DNA of 64,000 nt. Origin: Streptomyces sp. MMG1533 (GTDB taxonomy: Bacteria > Actinomycetota > Actinomycetes > Streptomycetales > Streptomycetaceae). The stretch's first letter is position 1. Each line of letters opens with the position of its first letter. The notes below the pieces were generated by a model that was not told the DNA's origin, made no database searches, and saw only the letters and a program-made list of their open reading frames with translations. A program made the position numbers and the translations under genes. The stretch is from the NCBI RefSeq assembly GCF_001279775.1, contig NZ_LGDG01000134.1, positions 1 to 64,000 of the forward strand. The letters are read 5' to 3'. Shown piece after piece: positions 49,373-59,300 of this stretch.

Positions 49373-52191
49373 GGAGGAGACGCTTCCCCATTCAACTCCG
49401 GAAGCCAGGTCCGGCATTCGCTTGGTTGCGGTCACGCATAGCCCGCCACAGACGAATAAGGACTGAACTCGGATACGGCGCCTTTCTCTCCTACAGCGGG
49501 GATCGCGACCGACGATGGTTGCCGCACCTGCAGCGGGCGATCGAAAAGCAGTCCCGGCCCTGGTACAAGCCACCTCGGATCAGAGTCTTCCTTGATGACA
49601 GCGGTGTATCGATCGGGCCGCAACTCTGGGGAAAGATCGAATCCGGCCTCGCCCGCTCTGATTGGCTCGTGGTCATGGCATCGCCGGAGTCAAAGGCATC
49701 GGTGTGGGTCGACCGGGAAATCGAGTGGTGGCTGAAGCACAAGGCGGTCGACACGATCCTGCTCATTGTGACCGCAGGACAGCTGGTCTGGGACGAGCAA
49801 CGGGCCGACTGGAATCCGGAACTCTCGACGGCGCTGCCCACCCGTCTGTCAGGACGATTCAAGCAACAACCGGTCTGGAAATCCGCGGCCCTCCACCGCC
49901 CCGACAACGGTGCCGATCTCGTGCCGGATGTCGACAACATCGCACTCGGTATCGCGTCCGTCGTACGCGGCCTTCCAGAGGACGACCTGAAGTCGGAAGG
50001 CATCCGCGACACGACGCGCAACCTGCGGACAGCCAGGATCACCGCGGCCGTACTGAGCTTGCTCCTCCTGATCGCGAGCACGGTGTCCGTGATCGCACTG
50101 TTCGCACGCGCCGAGGCCACCCGCCAGCGTGACCACGCCGTCGCGCAGCAGTTGATCAGCCAGAGTTCCTTCCTTGCGACCCGTGACCCATTCGGTGCCC
50201 GATTGAAAGCGTTGGCAGCATGGCGGATCGACCCCACTCCAGAGTCCCGCCTCGCAGTCCTCAACGCCGCCGTTGCCCCGGGGTCCGGCTTGCTCGCTCA
50301 TTCCTGGCCCGTGAGATCGGTGGCTTTCAGCCCGGACGGCAAGACCATTGCTTCCGGCGGCGACGACGGCATTGTGCGGCTCTGGGATGCGGCAACACAG
50401 CGGAAGATCGGTGCCCCGTTCATCGGGCACAACCAAGGCGTCACGTCGGTAGCCTTCGGACCGGGCGGTAAGACTCTGGTCAGCTCAAGTTTCGACGGCA
50501 CTGTCCGACTCTGGAGCGTCGCCGACCACACACAGATCGGTGACGCATTCCAAGCCCATGCCGGGGCGATCTTTTCGGTCGCCCACAGCCCTGACGGCAG
50601 GACTCTCGTCACCGGTGGCGAGGGCGACTCCGGGACAGTACGGATATGGGACGTGGCGACACATCGCCAGATCGGCGAGCCATTCGGAGGTCAGGCCTAC
50701 GGTGCCGCAGTAGCCTTCAGCCCCGACGGCCGAACCTTCGCCACCGGAGCCGACGACGACCTACAGCTCTGGGACACCAGTTCCCGCGCGCCAATTGGCA
50801 AGGCACTGAGGACAGCCGGCTACGGAATCTCGTCGGTCTCCTTCAGTGGGGACGGCAAGACCATCGCCGCCGCCGATGCCGACGGCAGCGTCCGGCTCTG
50901 GGACACCACCACCCGAGCCCCGGTCGGGAAACCGTTCACCGCAAGTGCCGAGGGGGTCGACTCGGTGGCTTTCAGCCCCGACGGCACGATGTTCGCCGCC
51001 GCGTACGACGACGGCGGCGTGCAACTCTGGGACATCGTGCGCCACATCCGGATGGGGGCGCCGTTCACCGGCCATGCAAGTACGGTCCGGGCTGTGGCCT
51101 TCAGCCCGGACGGATCGACCCTGGCCAGTTCGAGTGATGACACCACGGTCCGGCTGTGGGATGTCCGCACGCTACGACAGATCGGAACATGGGTCGATGC
51201 CGGGGAGCAACTGGCGGCAGCGCTCAGCCCCCATGGTCAGATCCTGGCCGTCGCGGGATCCGACGACGCTGTGCGCTTCTGGAACGTTGGCGCACGTCGC
51301 CAGATCGGTGATCCGTTGGTCTCCAGTGACGTGGATTTTGGCTCCGTAATTTCCTTCAACCCCGATAGTACGGTGCTTGCGACCACCTCCTTCGAAACAA
51401 ATTACAGTGTGAAACTATGGGACCTCACAGCCCATCGCCAGATCGGCAAGTCGCTGCCCAGCCGCACCGGCTTCATTATCGCAATAGCTTTCAGTCCCGA
51501 CGGCAGGAAACTCGTCAGTTCCGACGAGGGCTTCGTGCGCGTATGGAATCTGGCAACGCATCGTCAGATAGGCAAGGCACTCGATGTCAGAGCAACGAGC
51601 GTCGCATTCAGCCCTGACGGCCGCACACTCGCCACCATCACCGAGGACGACACAGTGGTGCTCTGGGATGCTGCCACACATCGCCGCATCGGCGAGACGC
51701 CCCCCAGTCACACCGCGCAGATCAACGCGATGACATTCAGTGCCGACGGCACGATGCTCGCAACCGCGAGCCGCGACAATACCGTCCGGCTCTGGAACGT
51801 GGCCACGCGTAAACAGATCGGGGAGCCGCTGACCGGCCATCGCAGCGGCGTGACGTCCATTGCGTTCAGTCCCAACGGAAAAACGCTGGTCACCGGCAGC
51901 ATGGATCACACGGTCAGGCTCTGGGACGTCATCACCCGGCAGCAGATCGGCGGGCCGCTCGAAGGGCACAGCGCTGACGTCACCGGCGTGGGATTCGGTC
52001 CCGCCGGCAAGACGATTACTAGTTGGAGCAGCGACAATACGGTGCGGTTGTGGGACGTCGACGCAACAGTGGACCCGGTGCACTCGCTCTGCGAGTGGGC
52101 AAAGGGTGCATTCAATGCCGACCGGTGGCGCGCTTACGTACCTTCGGGCCCCGCTTTCCGGCCGCTCTGTCCAAAGTCCGGAGAAAGTTGA
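49369..52191 (+). CDS. TIR domain - transmembrane - WD40 (14 blades) protein
   Basis: This 940-residue protein has a basic N-terminus, a TIR domain at about residues 35-190 (YGAFLSYSGDRDRRWLPHLQ, RIRVFLDDSGVSIGPQLWGK, DWLVVMASPESKASVWVDRE), one membrane helix at about 222-247 (ITAAVLSLLLLIASTVSVIA), a charged linker (TRQRDHAVAQQLISQS) and 14 WD40 repeats ending in words such as VRLWD, enough for two seven-blade propellers. Bacterial TIR domains often cleave NAD+ in antiphage or stress responses; whether this one does is unknown. ATG at 49369 overlaps the upstream lipoprotein stop. It sits in a rearranged island near a tRNA gene. Confidence 0.9.
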   Translation: MRRRRFPIQLRKPGPAFAWLRSRIARHRRIRTELGYGAFLSYSGDRDRRWLPHLQRAIEKQSRPWYKPPRIRVFLDDSGVSIGPQLWGKIESGLARSDWLVVMASPESKASVWVDREIEWWLKHKAVDTILLIVTAGQLVWDEQRADWNPELSTALPTRLSGRFKQQPVWKSAALHRPDNGADLVPDVDNIALGIASVVRGLPEDDLKSEGIRDTTRNLRTARITAAVLSLLLLIASTVSVIALFARAEATRQRDHAVAQQLISQSSFLATRDPFGARLKALAAWRIDPTPESRLAVLNAAVAPGSGLLAHSWPVRSVAFSPDGKTIASGGDDGIVRLWDAATQRKIGAPFIGHNQGVTSVAFGPGGKTLVSSSFDGTVRLWSVADHTQIGDAFQAHAGAIFSVAHSPDGRTLVTGGEGDSGTVRIWDVATHRQIGEPFGGQAYGAAVAFSPDGRTFATGADDDLQLWDTSSRAPIGKALRTAGYGISSVSFSGDGKTIAAADADGSVRLWDTTTRAPVGKPFTASAEGVDSVAFSPDGTMFAAAYDDGGVQLWDIVRHIRMGAPFTGHASTVRAVAFSPDGSTLASSSDDTTVRLWDVRTLRQIGTWVDAGEQLAAALSPHGQILAVAGSDDAVRFWNVGARRQIGDPLVSSDVDFGSVISFNPDSTVLATTSFETNYSVKLWDLTAHRQIGKSLPSRTGFIIAIAFSPDGRKLVSSDEGFVRVWNLATHRQIGKALDVRATSVAFSPDGRTLATITEDDTVVLWDAATHRRIGETPPSHTAQINAMTFSADGTMLATASRDNTVRLWNVATRKQIGEPLTGHRSGVTSIAFSPNGKTLVTGSMDHTVRLWDVITRQQIGGPLEGHSADVTGVGFGPAGKTITSWSSDNTVRLWDVDATVDPVHSLCEWAKGAFNADRWRAYVPSGPAFRPLCPKSGES

Positions 52192-52204
52192 CCGGATGGA
52201 CCGG

Positions 52205-52493
52205 GAGCGGGCGAGGGACACTTCAGGACCGCTGTCGAGATGGCGATGCAGGGCGCTGGCCGTGGTGTCCACAAACTCCGCGGGGATCGAGTGAGTGTCC
52301 ACCCAGCGAACCTCCGCATGCTTTCGGGGTTCGCGATTCTCTGGCTCGCCGCTCCACTCGTGGGCGGCGAAGACGACGGTGAGGAAGCCGTTCGGCGCCT
52401 CGACGCCCCAGGCGCTGTGGATGACATGGGCCACCAAGACCACCCGGGCCAGGCCGATCTCGACCACGTACGCGCCCTCCTCAGCCCGCCGCA
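52205..52493 (-). pseudogene. NUDIX hydrolase fragment (C-terminal part)
   Basis: The minus strand reads EGAYVVEIGLARVVLVAHVI, then FLTVVFAAHEWSGEPENREP and KHAEVRWVDTHSIPAEFVD, which resembles the region after the catalytic helix of NUDIX hydrolases. The Nudix box (GX5EX7REUXEEXGU) is not seen. It is joined at about 52500 to a methyltransferase fragment, and the frame runs on into the antisense of the TIR-WD40 gene. A decayed gene remnant. Confidence 0.45.
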
Positions 52494-52529
52494 CGTCGCT
52501 GAGCGTTCTGCTCCAGGATCTCGGCGGCA

Positions 52530-52735
52530 GCCGTAGCGGATGGCGAGGCGGGCGGCGTTGTGGCCGGGGCCGCAGCCGAGTTCCAGCAGCCGCTTGCCGC
52601 GCAGGTCCGTGGCGTCGCGGCGAGGCGTGCGGGCAGCCCGCTGCACCCCGGCCAAGCTGGTCCCACTTCAACGCGGGCCAAGAGCAAGAAGAAGAGTGAA
52701 CGCCGGAAGCCCGACCAGTGAGCCGCGGCACCGTT
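52530..52735 (-). pseudogene. SAM-dependent methyltransferase fragment (N-terminal part)
   Basis: On the minus strand one frame contains LRGKRLLELGCGPGHNAARL, with the class I SAM-binding motif ELGCGPGH. A short stretch further upstream in another frame (SGVHSSSCSWPALKWDQ) looks like the preceding N-terminal part, implying a frameshift. Everything after the first SAM motif is lost at the junction with the NUDIX fragment. Confidence 0.5.
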
Positions 52736-52810
52736 CCGCTCGCGCATCGCTCACGCAAGCACTTCCACGGCATCCCCGTCGTGCGGCTCGGCATGCCCCG
52801 GACATGAAAA

Positions 52811-52843
52811 AACCCCAGGTCACGGCGAGTGAGTCCTGGGGTT
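52811..52843 (-). terminator. Rho-independent terminator of tRNA-Thr
   Basis: On the minus strand AACCCCAGG and CCTGGGGTT form a perfect 9-bp stem, followed directly by a T-run (the A-rich GAAAAAA on the plus strand at 52806-52812). It lies 7 bases beyond the tRNA 3' end. Confidence 0.9.
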
Positions 52844-52849
52844 AATCCG

Positions 52850-52923
52850 AGCCGCCTTCGGGATTCGAACCCGAGACCTACGCATTACGAGTGCGTTGCT
52901 CTGGCCATCTGAGCTAAGGCGGC
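52850..52923 (-). tRNA. tRNA-Thr (anticodon CGU)
   Basis: The minus strand folds as a tRNA: 7-bp acceptor stem GCCGCCT/AGGCGGC, D-arm with TAGCTCAGATGGCCAGAGCA, anticodon stem ACGCA/TGCGT with loop CTCGTAA (anticodon CGT, reading ACG), and T-arm CTCGGGTTCGAATCCCGA with the universal GTTCGAAT loop. CCA is not encoded. It stands at the border between the rearranged accessory segment and the conserved right segment, a typical integration site for mobile elements. Confidence 0.95.
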
Positions 52924-53031
52924 GAGCTGTCCGCACCATGGTGCGATCAGCAACGTGGGAAAGTCTACACAGTTTCCGAGGGTGCTCCGTACCGGCCCCG
53001 AGGGCAGGGTCCCCTGGGCCGGAAGCAGGGG

Positions 53032-54663
53032 CTATGAGCAGCGCTTTCCGTCCGTCGGAGGGGTGCCGCGAAGCAGGTACGCGTTGATCGTGGAGTCGAT
53101 GCAGGTGCTGCCGCGGCCGTAGGCGGTGTGGCCGTCGCCCTCGTAGGTGAGGAGGCGGGCGGAGGAGAGCTGGGCGGACAGGCCCCGGGCCCAGCGGTAG
53201 GGCGTCGCCGGGTCGCGGGTGGTGCCGACCACGACGATCGGGGCCGCGCCCTTCGCCTCGATGCGGTGCGGCTCACCCGTGGCCTTCACCGGCCAGTACG
53301 CGCAGTTCAGGGAGGCCCAGGCGAGGCCCTCGCCGAAGACCGGGGACGTCTTCTCGAAGGCGGGGAGGGCTTTGCGTACCTCGTCCGGGGTGTCGAAGGC
53401 GGCCGGGAGGTCGAGGCAGTTCACGGCGGCGTTGGCGAACATCAGGTTCGCGTAGCGGCCGTCGGCGTCCCGCTCGTAGTAGCTGTCGGAGAGGACCAGC
53501 AGGCCGGCGCCGTCGTTCTCCTTCATCGCCGAGGTCAGCGCCTCGCGCAACTGCGCCCAGGCTCCCTCGTCGTACATCGCCGCGATCACGCCGGTGGTGG
53601 CGAGGGACTCGCCGAGCTTACGGCCGTCCCCGTCGCCGGTGGGGATCGGGCGGGCGTCCAGCTTCTCGAAGAAGGCCTTGAGGTTCCGGCCGACCTGGGC
53701 GGACGTCGTGTTCCTGCCGCCCAGCGGGCAGTCCGGCTGCTGCACGCAGTCCTTCGCGAACGACTGGAACGCCGTCTCGAAGCCCGCCGTCTGGTCGAGG
53801 TTCATCCGGCGGGCGGGCAGCGAGGGGTCCATCGCGCCGTCCAGGACGAGTCGGCCGGCCCGCTCCGGGAAGAGGCCCGCATACGTCGCCCCGAGGAACG
53901 TCCCGTACGACGCCCCCACGTAGTTCAGCTTCGGGTCGCCCAGCGCCGCCCGCACGATGTCCATGTCCCGGGCCGCCTCGACCGTGGACACATGGCGCAG
54001 CAGCTGAGGCGAGTGGGCGCCGCAGCCCTCGGCGAACTCCTTGTACGCGTCGACGAGTTCGGTGGTCTCCCGTTCGTCGTCGGGCGTGGCGTCCGTCTGC
54101 GTGTACGCGTCCATGTCCTGCCCGCCGAGGCATTCGACGGGCTCGCTGCGGGCGACGCCGCGCGGATCGACGGCCACCATGTCGTAGCGGGCGCGGACCT
54201 CGGCGGGGTAGCCGATCCCGGCGTACGCCTGCAGGTAGCCGATCGCCGAACCGCCCGGTCCGCCGGGGTTCACCAGCAGCGACCCGAGATGCTTGCCCGG
54301 ACCCGTGGCCTTCTTGCGGGCGACGGCGAGCCGGACGTCGCCGTCGGCCGGCTTCGCGTAGTCGAGCGGCGCCTTCAGCGTGGCGCACTCGAAGCCGGGC
54401 ACTCCGCAGCTGCGCCAGTTCACCTTCTGTCCGTAGTACGACGCGAGGGCGGTCGGCGTGGCCTCCGGCAGCGCGGCCAGCGCCGCCTGAGCCGCCGCAC
54501 CGCCGGGGCTCGTCGCACTCCCCGAGGAGCAGGCAGAGACGAGCAGCGCGGTGGCGGCGAGGAGAACTCCGCCGGTACGGGCTCTGCGTGTTCGGGTGTG
54601 GCGGACGGGCGGGTCGGTCTGGCCTGCCGTGGCGAGGGGGCGGAAGCTGCGCCTGATGTACAT
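53032..54663 (-). CDS. Secreted alpha/beta-hydrolase, tripeptidyl aminopeptidase-like lipoprotein
   Basis: This approximately 543-residue exported serine hydrolase has an Arg-rich signal with lipobox VSAC, then the fold: LLVNPGGPGGSAIGYLQAYA (oxyanion region), ARYDMVAVDPRGVARSEPVE, the nucleophile elbow VGASYGTFLGATYAGLFPER and the C-terminal TAP-like domain with GTTRDPATPYRWARG (Asp) and EGDGHTAYGR (His). The serine, aspartate and histidine are all present. It matches the SlpD/SlpE/Tap group that trims N-terminal tripeptides from secreted proteins. ATG at 54663 gives a compact signal; an in-frame ATG at 54732 has a better ribosome binding site (AGGAAG) but a long n-region. Confidence 0.9.
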   Translation of the reverse strand: MYIRRSFRPLATAGQTDPPVRHTRTRRARTGGVLLAATALLVSACSSGSATSPGGAAAQAALAALPEATPTALASYYGQKVNWRSCGVPGFECATLKAPLDYAKPADGDVRLAVARKKATGPGKHLGSLLVNPGGPGGSAIGYLQAYAGIGYPAEVRARYDMVAVDPRGVARSEPVECLGGQDMDAYTQTDATPDDERETTELVDAYKEFAEGCGAHSPQLLRHVSTVEAARDMDIVRAALGDPKLNYVGASYGTFLGATYAGLFPERAGRLVLDGAMDPSLPARRMNLDQTAGFETAFQSFAKDCVQQPDCPLGGRNTTSAQVGRNLKAFFEKLDARPIPTGDGDGRKLGESLATTGVIAAMYDEGAWAQLREALTSAMKENDGAGLLVLSDSYYERDADGRYANLMFANAAVNCLDLPAAFDTPDEVRKALPAFEKTSPVFGEGLAWASLNCAYWPVKATGEPHRIEAKGAAPIVVVGTTRDPATPYRWARGLSAQLSSARLLTYEGDGHTAYGRGSTCIDSTINAYLLRGTPPTDGKRCS

Positions 54664-54863
54664 CAGCCGAGCGTAACTCTGTGCAGCGACCTGAATGCCC
54701 TCCGTGCATGTCGCGGCTCGTACGAGTGACATGGTCAACTTCCTGCGGGCGGGGGCCTGTCAGGGGTGAACCGGGACACGGGCCGGTGATGCCTTCACCG
54801 GCAACCGCGGCAACCGCGGCAACCGCGGCACGGCGACGGGGCCGGACCGCCGGGCCGCCCCCG

Positions 54864-56069
54864 TCAGCCCGCTCTCAGCGCCATCGTCATCGCCTCCACG
54901 GCGAGCAGCGGAGCCACATTGCGGTCGAGGGCCTCGCGGCACGCGGCGATCGCCTCGATGCGGCGGAGCGTGGACTCCGGGGAGCCGGCGCGGGCGAGCC
55001 GCTCCAGGGCGTCCTCCGCGTCGGCGTTGGAGATCGCCACTCGGGAGCCGAGCTGGAGGGCGAGGACGTCGCGGTAGAAACCGGTGAGGTCGGTCAGGGC
55101 GAGGTCGAGGCTGTCGCGCTGCGTACGCGTCCGGCGTCGCTTCTGCTTGTCCTCCAGGTCCTTCATCACGCCCGCCGTGCCACGCGGCATCCGGCCGCCC
55201 TGGGACGCGCCCATCGCCGCCTTCAGCTCCTCGGTCTCCTTGCCGTCCGTCTCCTCGGCAAGTTGCTTGGCGTCGTCCGAGGCCGCGTCGACGAGTTCCT
55301 GGGCGGCTTTGAGGCAACCGCCGACGTCCTCCACCCGCAGCGGCAGCTTCAGCACCGCCGACCGGCGCGCGCGGGCGGCCGGGTCGGTGGCGAGGCGGCG
55401 GGCCCTGTCGACGTGCCCCTGTGTGGCGCGCGCCGCGGCCATGGCGGCGACCGGTTCGACGCCCTCCCGGCGTACGAGCATGTCGGCGACGGCGTCGACC
55501 GACGGCGTCGAGAGGTTCAGCTGACGGCAGCGGGAGCGGATGGTCGGCAGGACGTCCTCGATGGAGGGGGCGCACAGCAGCCAGACCGTGCGGGGGGCGG
55601 GCTCCTCCACGGCCTTGAGGACGGCGTTGGCCGACTTCTCGTTCAGCCGCTCGGCGTCCTCCACGAGGATGACCTGCCAGCGGCCGTTCGCCGGCGAGGT
55701 GAACGACTTGCGGACGGTGTCCCGCATGTCGTCGACGAGGATCTGGGAGCCGACGGCGGCGACGGTGGAGACATCGGCATGGGTGCCGATCAGCGCCGTA
55801 TGGCAGCCGTCGCAGAAACCGCAGCCGGGGACTCCGCCGAGAGCCCGGTCCGGGCTGACGCACTGCAGGGCGGCGGCGAAGGCCCGCGCCGCCTGGTTCC
55901 GCCCCGCACCGGGCGGACCCGTGAACAGCCAGGCGTGGGTCATCTTCGACGCCTCGGGCGGCGGTGTGTGGGCGGTGGCCGCGGTGACCAGGGCGTCGGC
56001 ATCCCGGGCAGCGGCACCGAGTTGCTCGCTCACCCTCTCCTGCCCGACCAGGTCGTCCCAGACGGCCAT
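54864..56069 (-). CDS. holB: DNA polymerase III subunit delta'
   Basis: This 401-residue clamp-loader subunit begins VWDDLVGQERVSEQLGAAAR and has the AAA+ core HAWLFTGPPGAGRNQAARAF, a zinc site (LQCVSP ... GCGFCDGCH), the region VILVEDAERLNEKSANAVLK and the SRC motif (TIRSRCRQL). The P-loop lysine is replaced by Arg (GPPGAGRN), as is common in delta' subunits, which do not hydrolyse ATP. An insertion with Met/Gly/Arg-rich sequence (GASQGGRMPRGTAGVM) is typical of actinobacteria. It lies downstream of tmk, a widespread gene order. Confidence 0.95.
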   Translation of the reverse strand: MAVWDDLVGQERVSEQLGAAARDADALVTAATAHTPPPEASKMTHAWLFTGPPGAGRNQAARAFAAALQCVSPDRALGGVPGCGFCDGCHTALIGTHADVSTVAAVGSQILVDDMRDTVRKSFTSPANGRWQVILVEDAERLNEKSANAVLKAVEEPAPRTVWLLCAPSIEDVLPTIRSRCRQLNLSTPSVDAVADMLVRREGVEPVAAMAAARATQGHVDRARRLATDPAARARRSAVLKLPLRVEDVGGCLKAAQELVDAASDDAKQLAEETDGKETEELKAAMGASQGGRMPRGTAGVMKDLEDKQKRRRTRTQRDSLDLALTDLTGFYRDVLALQLGSRVAISNADAEDALERLARAGSPESTLRRIEAIAACREALDRNVAPLLAVEAMTMALRAG

Positions 56070-56332
56070 GCCTCACCCCGCCCCTTCGTCACGTTTCGCG
56101 TTGCGGATCCCATTGTGAGGGCCGGCACTGACAACGAGGCGAGGCGGCCCGTGCCCCGCGACCACGAGCCGAGCCACACACCCTGAGGGCCACACATCCT
56201 GAGGCCCACACACCCCGCAGGCCCCGCAGCGTGCGGGCAGTCGTGCCGCGGGGGCTGCTCTCGACCCACGGCAAGGCACGGGCCCCGTCGGCGCGGGTGA
56301 GCGAACCCACCCGCCCGCACCGACAACCGGGC

Positions 56333-59300
56333 TCAGCCCCGTCGGCCGCGCCCGCGCCGCCCCCGCTCCTCGTCGAACTCCTCGTCCCCGTGCGGCCCCA
56401 GCAGCTCGTCCGCCAACGTCGGCAGATCGTCCAGCGGCGTCTCCTCGGCCCAGTCCGACCGCGCCCGCCGCCGGGGCACCCCTGACTCGTCGACCTGGGG
56501 CAGCTCACGCGTCCGGTCCTGGGTCCCGTCCGGCCGTGCCCCGGCCCCGGACGCAGACCCATCCTGATCGTCGCGGAAGAACCCGGGCGGAATCCGATCC
56601 CCGGGAGCCTCGTCCCGTACGGGAGGCAGCACGGCCGTCTCGTCCGCGGCACCAGGCGGCACAGGAGGAAGCACCGCGGTCTCGTCCCCGGCACCGGTCG
56701 GCGCCACCGGCGGCAGCACCGCCGTCTCGTCCGCCGCCCCCGGCGGAACCGGCGGCTGCGGCAGCTCGGCGGTCACCTCGGCGTCCGCCCCACCGGCGGC
56801 CGCCCCCGAAGACCGCCCGTCCGCCTGCTCGTCCCGAACGGGACGCAGCACCGCGGTCTCGTCGTCCGCGGCCTCCGGCGCCACCGACGGCAGTACGGCC
56901 GTCTCGTCCACCGGCCCGCCCGACGCGTTCGTCGGCGTCACCACCGGCGTCGCCACGGTCGCCGCGTCCGGCGCGGGGCCGGAAGCCGTCCGCCGAGTCC
57001 CCGGCGACTTGGGCCCCGCCTCCGCCGCGGCCGCCGCCTGCTCGGCCAGCCGACGGGCCTCCTCGGCCCGCAGCAGCGCATCCTCGGCCTTCCGCTGCTT
57101 CTCCAGGCGCCGCGCCTCGGCCTCGGCGCGCAGCCGGGCCTCCTCCTCGGCCTGCTTGCGGCGCCGGTCTTCCGCGGCCTTCCGGCGGGCCTCTTCCTCG
57201 GCCCGCACCTTCTCCTCGGCGAGGAGCCGCGCCCGCTCCTCCTCGGCGCGGCGACGCGCTTCCTCGGCCCGCACCCGGGCCTCCTCCGCCTGCCGTTCGG
57301 CCTCGCGCCGCTGCGCCTCCTCCAGCTCGCGCCGCTTGCGCTCCTCCTCCTCGGCGCGCAGCCGTTCGAGCTGCTCCTGGCGCTCGCGCTCCAGTCGCTC
57401 CTCCTCGGCCTTGCGGGCGGCCTCTTCCTCCGCCTTGCGCCGGGCCTCTTCCTCCGCCTTCCGGCGGGCCTCCTCCTGGGCCTGGATCTCGGCCTCGGAC
57501 AGCGGCAGCATCTGGTCGAGCCGATGGCGTACGACGGTCGTGACGGCCTCGGGCTCCTGGCCCGCGTCCACAACCAGGTAGCGCCCCGGGTCGGCCGCGG
57601 CCAGCGTCAGGAAACCGGACCGCACGCGCGCGTGGAACTCGGCCGGCTCCGACTCGAGCCGGTCCGGTGCCTCGGTGAACCGCTCGCGCGCGATCTCCGG
57701 CGAGACATCCAGCAGCACCGTCAAATGGGGCACGAGCCCGTCCGTCGCCCAGCGGTTGATCCGGGCGATCTCGGTCGGGGACAGGTCACGGCCCGCCCCC
57801 TGGTAGGCCACGGACGAGTCGATGTAGCGGTCGGAGATGACCACCGCGCCGCGCTCCAGCGCGGGACGGACGACCGTGTCGACGTGCTCCGCGCGGTCCG
57901 CCGCGTACAGCAGCGCCTCCGCCCGGTGCGAGAGTCCCGCCGACGACACGTCCAGCAGGATCGACCGCAGCCGCTTGCCCACCGGGGTGGCCCCCGGCTC
58001 GCGCGTCACCACGACCTCGTGCCCCTTGGCCCTGATCCACTCGGCGAGCGCCTCCGCCTGGGTGGACTTCCCGGCCCCGTCGCCGCCCTCGAGAGCGATG
58101 AAGAAACCGGTGGCGGCGGGTGCCGTCACGGGGTCGTCGCCGCCGAGCAGCGCATCCCGCAGGTCGTGCCGCAGCGGCACGCCGGCGCGGTCGTCGACCT
58201 TGGCCAGCACCAGCGCGGCCACCGGCAGCAGCAGCGCGCCGATCAGCATCAGGGTGAACGCCGCGCCGCCGTGCGCGAACACGAACTTGCCGTTCACCAG
58301 GCGGTGCGGGCCGATCGCCGCCGCGACCAGGGGCGCCACCAGCGCGCCGAGGGCCACGGAGACCCGGACGACCGCGTGCAGATGCTCGGTCGTACGCGCT
58401 CGCCGGTACTCCTCGGCCTCCTGGTCCAGCAGCGTGTGCCCGGTGTTGGCGGCCACGCCCGCGCCGACGCCGGCCAGCGCGAGGATCAGCACCACGCTGG
58501 TGACGTCCGGGACGAGCCCGGCGGCCAGCAGCGCCACGCCTGTGAAGGCGAGCGCCAGCGCCAGCAGGCGGCGCCGCGACAGCGTAGGCAGCAGGGAAGG
58601 CGCCGTACGTATGCCGACGACCACGCCGCCGGTCAGCGCGCCCACCAGCAGCCCGTACATCACCGGGCCGCCGCCCAGGTCCTTGGCGTGCAGCACGGAC
58701 ACGGCGACCGCGGCCGCCACCGCCCCGGCGATCGCCGCGCAGGCGAGCACCAGCAACGGGATCGCGCCGGTGCGGCCCTTGTCGACGCCCGTGCCCGTCT
58801 TGGGCCGGCGCAGCCCCTCCAGCGGCGAACGCGCGCGCGGGGTGCGCGTGTCGGGCAGTTCCAGGAAGGTCAGCACGGACAGGGACGCGGCGAACAGTCC
58901 GGCCGCGACATAGGAGGCGAGGGCCGCCTGGTGCTGGGCGAACCAGGCGATTCCCGAGCCGAGCAGGTTGTTGAACAGACTCGCGACGACGAGCGCGACG
59001 GCCGCGAGCGGGATCGCCACGAAGGTCGTACGCAGCGACAGGCGGCGCAGGGCGTCCATGTGGTCCGGCAGCGGTCGTACCGTCGCGCCCTCCGGGGGCG
59101 GCGCGGGCAGCAGCGCGGGCGCCGCGCTCTCGCGGCACACCGTCCAGAAGCGCTCGGCGACACCGGTGACGAAGGCGGTGACCAGGAGGACGGCCAACGC
59201 GTCGTCCGGCGTCCAGTCGATCCACAAGGGCGCCACGATGAGCACCGCGGCCCGCAGTCCGTCCGCGCCGACCATGGTCCAGCGGCGGTCGAGCGGGCCG

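Noticed and set aside
51415..52200. Extension of the NUDIX remnant frame leftwards on the minus strand
   Set aside because: This part is antisense to the WD40 repeats, whose periodic sequence keeps several frames open; it has no independent protein character.
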